Assembly (NCBI GenBank): GCA_035530375.1
Contig: DATKUY010000055.1
Span: forward strand, 1 to 19,893
From: Sulfuricella sp035530375
GTDB lineage: Bacteria > Pseudomonadota > Gammaproteobacteria > Burkholderiales > Sulfuricellaceae
Reading direction: 5' to 3'
DNA: 19,893 nucleotides
How positions within the stretch are numbered: the stretch's first letter is position 1; each line of letters starts with the position of its first letter. Of the stretch, positions 15,559-19,893 are shown piece after piece. The notes under the pieces are model-generated. The model was given only the letters and a program-made list of their open reading frames with translations, was not told where the DNA came from and did not search any database. The position numbers and the translations under genes are program-made.

Positions 15559-16425
15559 TCAATTCAGCGCTGCCAGGTAGGCGGCAAACTCCTCGCGCAA
15601 ATCTTCGTGCTTCAGCCCAAATGCCACCTGTGCCTTGAGGTAGCCCAGCTTCGAGCCGCAATCGTAGCGGGTGCCGATAAAACGATAAGCCAGCAGTTTT
15701 TCTTCCTGCATCAGCGCGGCGATGCCGTCGGTCAGTTGAATCTCGCCGCCGGCGCCCGTCTGAACCTGTGCCAGGTGATGGAAAATGCGCGGCGTCAGGA
15801 TATAGCGTCCCACCACCGCCAGGGTGGATGGTGCGGTTTCCGGGCTGGGTTTTTCGACGATGCCGTTCACCTGCGCTACATTCGGCTCCAGATTAGTCGA
15901 ACTGACGATGCCATATTGCCCGGTCTGGTCGCGCGGCACGTCCTGTACGCCCAGTATGGCGCATTGATAGCGCTGGAACAATTCGACCATTTGCCGGATG
16001 ACCGGCGTCTCGGCATCGATCAGGTCATCCGCGAGTATCACCGCGAACGGTTCGTCCTGCATTACCGGTTGCGCGCACAGCACGGCATGGCCCAGCCCGA
16101 GCGGCTCATGCTGGCGGATGTAGATGCAGTTCACGTTCTCCGGAATCACCCCCTGCGCCGCCTGTAGCAGCTCATCCTTGCCGCGTGCGGCGAGTTTGGC
16201 CTCCACCTCGTAAGCGGTGTCGAAGTGATCTTCAATTGCGCCCTTGTTGCGCCCGGTGATGAACACCATGTCGGTGATGCCGGCCGCCACCGCCTCTTCC
16301 ACCGCATACTGGATCAGCGGCTTGTCCACCACCGGCATCATTTCCTTGGGGCTGGCCTTGGTGGCTGGCAGGAAACGGCTGCCTAAACCGGCGACCGGGA
16401 ACACGGCCTTTGTGATTTTCGCCAT
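15559..16425 (-). CDS. galU: UTP-glucose-1-phosphate uridylyltransferase
   Basis: Makes UDP-glucose from UTP and glucose-1-phosphate. 288 residues, near the usual GalU length of about 290-300. The nucleotide-binding loop PVAGLGSRFLPATKASPKEM is at about residues 10-29, followed by PLIQYAVEEA. IRQHEPLGLGHAVLCAQP, FAVILADDLI, GIVEKPSP, GRYILTP and GEIQLTDGIAAL are the expected GalU landmarks. The ribosome binding site before 16425 is weak. A five-codon reading frame with a strong Shine-Dalgarno site lies just upstream (see 16501-16518). It is the first gene of the minus-strand operon of glycosylglycerate genes, so here it most likely feeds the two glycosyltransferases. UDP-glucose is also used for polysaccharide, and a second galU elsewhere cannot be excluded. 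Confidence 0.93.
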   Translation of the reverse strand: MAKITKAVFPVAGLGSRFLPATKASPKEMMPVVDKPLIQYAVEEAVAAGITDMVFITGRNKGAIEDHFDTAYEVEAKLAARGKDELLQAAQGVIPENVNCIYIRQHEPLGLGHAVLCAQPVMQDEPFAVILADDLIDAETPVIRQMVELFQRYQCAILGVQDVPRDQTGQYGIVSSTNLEPNVAQVNGIVEKPSPETAPSTLAVVGRYILTPRIFHHLAQVQTGAGGEIQLTDGIAALMQEEKLLAYRFIGTRYDCGSKLGYLKAQVAFGLKHEDLREEFAAYLAALN

Positions 16426-16787
16426 GACGGATGTTTGTGGCTCAATTAAATTGTTTGATAAAACCTGGCGCCAAAGCCAGACACGGAGAATTGCGGTAAA
16501 TCAGGCGTGAGGCGCCATGGCGATTGATCCTCCCGGCACCTCATTCCATGATAGTCCGTTTTTCAGGTGGCGTTGTCCGAGCGCGATCCCGGCTGCGCCG
16601 GGGTGAAACCCAACCGCCTGCCTGACAGCGACCGGCAAGGTGGGCGAGGCAGCGGCTAAGAGATCGCCTGGTGATTCTGAGAACACTTGGCGGTCCGGAG
16701 AGAGGGCGTCAGCATTTCTGCGTCCGCCCCCGCTTGGGCAGACTGGGCTATTTCTGCGTATTATATGGATTACAAGTAGATTGTTTT
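16426..16787. other. Intergenic region upstream of galU
   Basis: 362 bases with no supported full gene. The galU leader, including the short reading frame at 16501-16518, is on the left. The part from about 16560 to 16787 has no credible reading frame. Together with the SulP fragment that follows, it looks like eroded sequence. I see no insertion-sequence ends or tRNA. Confidence 0.5.
16501..16518 (-). CDS. Possible five-codon leader or minigene before galU
   Basis: On the minus strand, GGGAGGA (16528-16534) lies 9 bases before ATG GCG CCT CAC GCC TGA. The site is far better than the one in front of galU itself, 76 bases downstream. The short frame is in phase with galU, and no other stop intervenes. 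It could be a regulatory leader, or the relic of a lost gene start. Speculative. Confidence 0.25.
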   Translation of the reverse strand: MAPHA

Positions 16788-16968
16788 GTCATCAACGTCA
16801 AGACCTACACCGACGACAAAGGCTGGAGGGTGTACGAGCTGGAGGGGTCGCTGTGCAAAGGTTGTCGATCATTCAGCCATCGAAGCCATTGACGCATTGG
16901 CGGCTCGCTACCAGCAAGCCGGCAAGCGGTTGCACCTGCGGCACCTCAGTCCGAATTGCCGCGCCATG
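16788..16968 (+). pseudogene. Remnant of SulP-family anion transporter, C-terminal STAS domain
   Basis: Two adjacent pieces in different frames match the end of SulP inorganic-anion (sulfate/bicarbonate-type) transporters. VINVKTYTDDKGWRVYELEG lies at about 16788-16847, followed by VVDHSAIEAIDALAARYQQA at about 16861-16920 and GKRLHLRHLSPNCRAM to 16968. In intact relatives, roughly 30 residues (starting FFGS after the ELEG.L motif) separate these pieces. Here they are missing, and the frame changes across the join. The upstream transmembrane domain and the last 20 or so residues after the LSP.C motif are also absent. This is therefore an inactive fragment, with an internal deletion plus truncation at both ends. 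It points to past loss of a sulfate or bicarbonate transporter in a sulfur-oxidising genome. The downstream 54-residue gene starts its stop codon 3 bases beyond it, on the other strand. Confidence 0.7.
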
Positions 16969-16970
16969 CC

Positions 16971-17135
16971 CTACATGGGCCGCACGGATTGGGATTGCAT
17001 TGGGGGCGGCGTGAGATGAGGACGGTTGCCGGCTTCTATGCCTTCGGCCAGCCATGTCATGAGATTTAAACCGATAAAAATCAAAATACCCACGACGATA
17101 AACGACACAACGGTCACTACCATAAATTTTTTCAA
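16971..17135 (-). CDS. 54-residue single-pass membrane protein of unknown function
   Basis: I choose the TTG start at 17135-17133, with GAGGGG (17142-17147) 6 bases upstream. An ATG four codons later (17123) is possible. The product is (M)KKFMVVTVVSFIVVGILIF, then GLNLMTWLAEGIEAGNRPHL and a Pro/Gln-rich end. Residues 5-24 form one hydrophobic membrane helix preceded by two Lys, which predicts a cytoplasmic N-terminus. There is no recognisable domain. The gene converges on the SulP remnant, and the two ends nearly touch. It is too short to assign, but the start signal, charge pattern and clean hydrophobic block make it more likely real than chance. Confidence 0.45.
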   Translation of the reverse strand: MKKFMVVTVVSFIVVGILIFIGLNLMTWLAEGIEAGNRPHLTPPPMQSQSVRPM

Positions 17136-17458
17136 CTCTTGCCCCTCATCGCTTCGGCCAGAGCCAGACAAGACCCCGCAAGGCGGCCATTCTAGCACGA
17201 GAAAATACCGTGCAGAAAGCCAACGGTCGGCGGGCATTGCGCCGCATGGCCGGCCCCATTTGGCGGATTGCGCCACACTGATCCGCTCCTGGCCGCCGCG
17301 AGATCGCCGGTGGGCGGTAACCGTGTATCCCCTTCGCCGAAAAAATATCAGTCGAGTCCGGCCCTGTTGGTTCTTGAAAGGAGACAACGAAATGAAGGGA
17401 ATCCGGGAAAATAATCCGATGCCGCCCCCCAAAGCTGTCGTTCAGCGACCGCGTGGCT
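17136..17458. other. Gap upstream of the 54-residue gene, mostly without genes
   Basis: 323 bases. From 17148 to about 17370 I see no supported gene, RNA or repeat. The last part contains a strong Shine-Dalgarno site and ATG (17377-17394) belonging to the possible truncated gene described separately. Confidence 0.45.
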
Positions 17459-17580
17459 TCAGTGCTCCAATGTGCGGGTCAGCACACCGATGCCCTGTGC
17501 CGGCTTGCCGAGCTCGTTGCGCAATACGACATCGTCACTGCGCAGGAGGGCGAAGCCTGCCGCATCGAGTTCCTGCGTGA
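17392..17580 (+). pseudogene. Possible truncated 5' end of a gene, running into the TPR-methyltransferase gene
   Basis: A very good translation start is present: AAAGGAGA (17377-17384), 7 bases before ATG AAG GGA ATC CGG. It begins MKGIRENNPMPPPKAVVQ. The frame then continues 122 bases antisense inside the 3' end of the convergent TPR-methyltransferase gene. There it becomes Arg/Cys-rich (PACRARCAIRHRHCAGG), typical of a shadow frame. The natural reading is that only the first 20 or so codons are genuine and the rest was lost by a deletion that joined it to its neighbour. The family is not recognised. Confidence 0.35.
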
Positions 17581-18793
17581 TATAGCAACGGCTGTGGTCG
17601 TAGCGGCCGCTGGGGCCAAGATGGTAATCAACCCGCTGCGCGGTTTCCGCTGTCGTTTCCACCGTGAAGGTGAATGTGCCGCCGGGCCGCAATGCTTGCC
17701 GGACGGCCGCGAAAAGCGCTGCCAGGTCGCCGAAGTAGATCAGGGTATCGGCCATGGCGATCAGGTCGAATGCATTCTTCCGGTTCAGAAGGTAAGCGGT
17801 CAATTCCACTGCGACCAGTTCGTCATAGAGTTTTCGCTCCCTCGCCTTAGCCAGCATGCCGGGGGAGAGGTCGACGCCGGTGAGGTGCCGCGCGTAGGGT
17901 ACGAGCACCGGCGCACAAAGGCCGGTGCCGCAGCCGCCGTCAAGAACGTCCAGCGTTCCGTCCGCAGCCACGTAGCCATCGAGCAGGTCCGCGATAATTT
18001 CCGGGCCGCGATACGACAGCTTGCCGATGAGCTTCTCGTCGAAGCTTTCCGCCATGTTATCAAAGGTCGCCGTCACGAAGCCGTCGGTCGCCCTGGTGGG
18101 CACGTCCTTCCCGGTGCATGCCGCGAGAAAGTGGCGGCCAATCGCATTGTCGGGTTCAGCGCGCAGCCACGCGCGGTAGCAGTCAGCGGCGTCCGCGATG
18201 CGGCCGAGGCGATAGTAGGCGATGCCCAACATCTTCAGCGGCTTGCCGGCGAGCGGCGGCAGAATGTAGGCCCGGCACGAAAACAGCGACGACTCTTCGT
18301 CACGCCCTGTTTCCGCCAGCAGGGCCGCGAGATTATTGAGTGCCGGCGCGAAATCGGCATCGTTGCGGAGAGCGTTGCGGTACGCGTTTTCCGCATCGAC
18401 GAAATTTTGTTGGCGGTGCAGGACGGAACCGAGATTGTTCCAGACGTTGGCATCGTTACCGTTCAGATCGAGCGAGGAGCAGAACGCTGTCGCGGCATTG
18501 GCGAGGTCTCCCGTCTGGACGAGGATGTTGCCGAGGTCGTTGTACCGGGACGCGCTGCCGGCATCCGATTCGAGCGCGCACAGGATCAGTGAGATGCCTT
18601 CCTGCGTGTATCCCCGCTGGTGCAACAGCACTCCGAGGTAATGCTGCGCTTCGATATGCTGCGGATCGGCGGCGAGGATACGGCGGTACGCGATTTCCGC
18701 ATCCGCAAGCGCGCCCGCCGCATGCAGGGCGAAGGCCGATTCGATTGGATTTTGCTCATTCACAAGGAGATACCCGCAACGGAAAATCGTCAT
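17459..18793 (-). CDS. TPR-repeat SAM-dependent methyltransferase
   Basis: 444 residues. The N-terminal half (about 18-215) is made of tetratricopeptide repeats, for example QHYLGVLLHQRGYTQEG, NDLGNILVQTGDLANAATAF, WNNLGSVLHRQQNFVDAENA, and LKMLGIAYYRLGRIADAADC. The C-terminal half is a class I methyltransferase, with motif I VLDGGCGTGLC (283-293), an acidic strand end TGVDLSPGML, and FDLIAMADTLIYFGDL. YHLGPSGRYDHSRCYI near the end is typical of TPR-fused methyltransferases of this group. There is no signal peptide or membrane helix. The target is unknown; the TPRs suggest a protein partner. The ATG at 18793 has a weak ribosome binding site. A GTG at 18763 (MNEQNPIESAF) is an alternative start and gives a more usual N-terminus. 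No functional link to its neighbours is visible. Confidence 0.82.
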   Translation of the reverse strand: MTIFRCGYLLVNEQNPIESAFALHAAGALADAEIAYRRILAADPQHIEAQHYLGVLLHQRGYTQEGISLILCALESDAGSASRYNDLGNILVQTGDLANAATAFCSSLDLNGNDANVWNNLGSVLHRQQNFVDAENAYRNALRNDADFAPALNNLAALLAETGRDEESSLFSCRAYILPPLAGKPLKMLGIAYYRLGRIADAADCYRAWLRAEPDNAIGRHFLAACTGKDVPTRATDGFVTATFDNMAESFDEKLIGKLSYRGPEIIADLLDGYVAADGTLDVLDGGCGTGLCAPVLVPYARHLTGVDLSPGMLAKARERKLYDELVAVELTAYLLNRKNAFDLIAMADTLIYFGDLAALFAAVRQALRPGGTFTFTVETTAETAQRVDYHLGPSGRYDHSRCYITQELDAAGFALLRSDDVVLRNELGKPAQGIGVLTRTLEH

Positions 18794-19160
18794 TTTATCT
18801 TACGTGAATGGCGCGAAATGCACCAGCCTGTGCGGCATGGCTTGCGCCGACGGATTGGCGCTACAATAACGCGGCGCCGTGATCTGCCAACGCTACCACC
18901 CATCAATTGCAGGTGTTTTCCCTCGCTGTCCATTATGTCTTTAACCAAATGGAATATGATCCATTGGGGTCAGTTTCGGAAAGTTTCCAAAGGGACAGCG
19001 AAATGAGTCAAAGAAAAATAATCCAAAGCTGACCAGTTTGCTGCTGTTTGCTGGCTACTTCGGTTTTGGGATTCGGTGTCACTAAGGAAAGGCTGAGCAA
19101 GTCCAAGGCTTCCTGGGAGGGTTGGGGAGAGGGCGCTAATCAGGGCTTCCCAAAGCCGGA
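18794..19160. other. Intergenic region without recognised genes
   Basis: 367 bases between the TPR-methyltransferase start and the toxin stop. I see no ORF with a ribosome binding site and no tRNA or insertion-sequence end. A small palindrome GGAAAGTTTCC lies near 18978-18988, and an AG/CT-rich GGGAGGGTTGGGGAGAGGG-like tract near 19118-19134 resembles common dispersed bacterial filler. The left part presumably holds the methyltransferase promoter. Confidence 0.45.
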
Positions 19161-19436
19161 TCAATAAACTGCGTCATGGTCGCCGACATTGACCGGAATG
19201 ATTTCTTCATCCGATATCAGCAATTCCAGCGTAATGCGGTAGGAAAGATTGATCGAAACAGAATGCAGCCCCTCAAGCCGCCCACTCAGCGGATGCAGAC
19301 GCAATCCGGGACGGAAGGGGTTGGCCTCAAGCAACTGCAGGGTTTTGAGGTATTGCTGTTTCAATTCGGGATGCCGTTTGAGAAAGCGGCCTGCTCGCCG
19401 GGTGTATTGCTCGGTAAAGACCAGCGTATAGCTCAT
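19161..19436 (-). CDS. RelE/ParE-superfamily type II toxin
   Basis: 91 residues. The fold pattern matches RelE/ParE toxins: YTLVFTEQYTRRAGRFLKRH (strand, then helix), then LLEANPFRPGLRLHPLSG, a strand with LHSVSINLSYRITLEL (R67 in SYRI is a common catalytic position in mRNA-cleaving relatives), and a C-terminal VGDHDAVY, where the His-Asp pair and aromatic end recall YafQ/RelE-type enzymes. It is started at 19436, where ATG overlaps the antitoxin stop by four bases (ATGA, 19433-19436), so it is translated only after the antitoxin. RelE-type enzymes cleave mRNA in the ribosome; ParE relatives poison gyrase. Which applies here is not certain, but the end motif leans to RNase. Confidence 0.85.
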   Translation of the reverse strand: MSYTLVFTEQYTRRAGRFLKRHPELKQQYLKTLQLLEANPFRPGLRLHPLSGRLEGLHSVSINLSYRITLELLISDEEIIPVNVGDHDAVY

Positions 19437-19690
19437 TCGGCGGCATCCAGCCGCGCCAGATGGGCCTCCGCCGACTCCTTGACGAAACGCCCGGCAGCCA
19501 AATCCGCCCGCGTCTCGGCCAGTGCGGCATCCAGTTCGCATTCCCGCAGATAATGGTAATGAGCAATATCCATCACCACGAAACGATCCTTTCCGCGCAC
19601 CGAAATAATCGCTTCAGGCTGATGCGCAAGCTCAGCTTCGATGGCGGAAACCCCTTTGGTCTTGAGATCGTTGGCGCTGATGCTCGACAT
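19433..19690 (-). CDS. Phd/YefM-family antitoxin
   Basis: 85 residues, starting at the ATG at 19690 with AGGAG (19697-19701) 6 bases upstream; an in-frame ATG at 19720 would bypass this site. SSISANDLKTKGVSAIEAEL followed by EAIISVRGKDRFVVMDIAHY is the Phd/YefM DNA-binding domain. The C-terminal YLRECELDAALAETRADL and the tail (ESAEAHLARLDAAE) form the toxin-binding helical part. The antitoxin neutralises the RelE-like toxin encoded just downstream and probably represses its own promoter, strengthened by the toxin. Confidence 0.88.
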   Translation of the reverse strand: MSSISANDLKTKGVSAIEAELAHQPEAIISVRGKDRFVVMDIAHYHYLRECELDAALAETRADLAAGRFVKESAEAHLARLDAAE

Positions 19691-19711
19691 GATTCGCTCC
19701 TGAAACAATGC

Positions 19712-19741
19712 GGTATACAAATTATTTAATCACACTATCAA
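19712..19741 (-). promoter_or_regulatory. Candidate promoter of the toxin-antitoxin operon
   Basis: On the minus strand, TTGATA (19736-19741) and TATACC (19712-19717) are separated by 18 bases and lie 22 bases before the antitoxin ATG. The area is AT-rich and is where an antitoxin operator would be expected. No clear palindrome was recognised. Confidence 0.4.
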
Positions 19742-19792
19742 TCGTGCTGTAAATAGTATTGAAAATTGTTGCGCGTAATCAAGGCGAGCTAA

Positions 19793-19857
19793 TGGGTGAC
19801 TCCATTGATTTACACCCAATATTGAGGGATAACCAATAACACACCCATTCACACCCA
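19793..19857. repeat. Cluster of short ACACCCA direct repeats with an inverted copy
   Basis: ACACCCA occurs at 19812-19818, 19841-19847 and 19851-19857. TGGGTG (19793-19798) is the inverted complement of the core. The starts are 29 and 10 bases apart. It may be a regulatory site, a weak iteron-like set, or chance. Confidence 0.4.
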
Positions 19858-19893
19858 AAAAGAAACGCGAATTCGCTGATCTGGTCGAGAAGG

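Noticed and set aside
17453..18592. A 379-residue open frame on the plus strand
   Set aside because: It is antisense to the TPR-methyltransferase, whose repeats and SAM motif are unmistakable.
18978..19134. Possible insertion-sequence or REP-like ends near GGGGTCAG and GGGAGGGTTGGGGAGAGGG-like tracts
   Set aside because: No terminal inverted repeat pair, target duplication or transposase was found.
1..19893. CRISPR arrays, tRNA or rRNA genes
   Set aside because: No regularly spaced repeats, cloverleaf with T-loop consensus, or rRNA-like stretches were seen on reading. A tRNAscan/Infernal run would be decisive.

Overview
This window looks like chromosome of a GC-rich, sulfur-oxidising proteobacterium, most likely a betaproteobacterium of the Gallionella/Sulfuricella/Thiobacillus type. 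That placement is inferred from gene content (soeAB-type sulfite oxidation, a SulP transporter relic, a DhnA/FbaB-type aldolase, Cfa and MlaF homologues), not from a phylogenetic marker.

Layout. (1) 1-3373, minus strand: the start of a soeABC-type sulfite dehydrogenase operon, with the complete molybdenum subunit soeA followed by a partial soeB cut by the window edge. (2) 3601-5153, plus strand: a secreted beta-rich protein of unknown function, a small stress-like protein and a 76-residue possible DNA-binding protein, closed by a strong 15-bp hairpin. (3) 5486-6535: class I fructose-bisphosphate aldolase. (4) 6571-10032: lipid and envelope genes: a solitary MlaF-like ATPase (minus strand) diverging from a cyclopropane-synthase-like methyltransferase that overlaps a geranylgeranyl-reductase-like flavoprotein. 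(5) 10056-16425, minus strand: five closely spaced genes, galU, a fused HAD phosphatase/glycerate kinase, a GT2-like glycosyltransferase, a small MscS-related membrane protein and a GpgS-like glycosyltransferase. (6) 16426-19160: a scarred region with a broken SulP/STAS fragment, a 54-residue membrane protein, a possible truncated gene start, and a TPR-methyltransferase gene. (7) 19161-19741: a Phd/YefM-RelE-type toxin-antitoxin pair with its promoter, next to short repeats at the right edge.

The most interesting part is region 5. GalU would supply UDP-glucose. The GpgS-like enzyme would glucosylate 3-phosphoglycerate. The MpgP-like HAD domain would remove the phosphate to give glucosylglycerate. 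The second glycosyltransferase could extend or alternatively make the product, and the glycerate kinase domain could recycle glycerate. An MscS-related membrane protein in the same operon fits an osmotic-stress role. I read this as a self-contained compatible-solute system of the glucosylglycerate or glucosyl(mannosyl)glucosylglycerate type with an unusual phosphatase-kinase fusion. The exact product is inferred, not shown by the sequence.

Region 4 may be a second small pathway. Overlap of a lipid-methylating enzyme with a double-bond reductase suggests production of a modified, possibly saturated methyl-branched, lipid.
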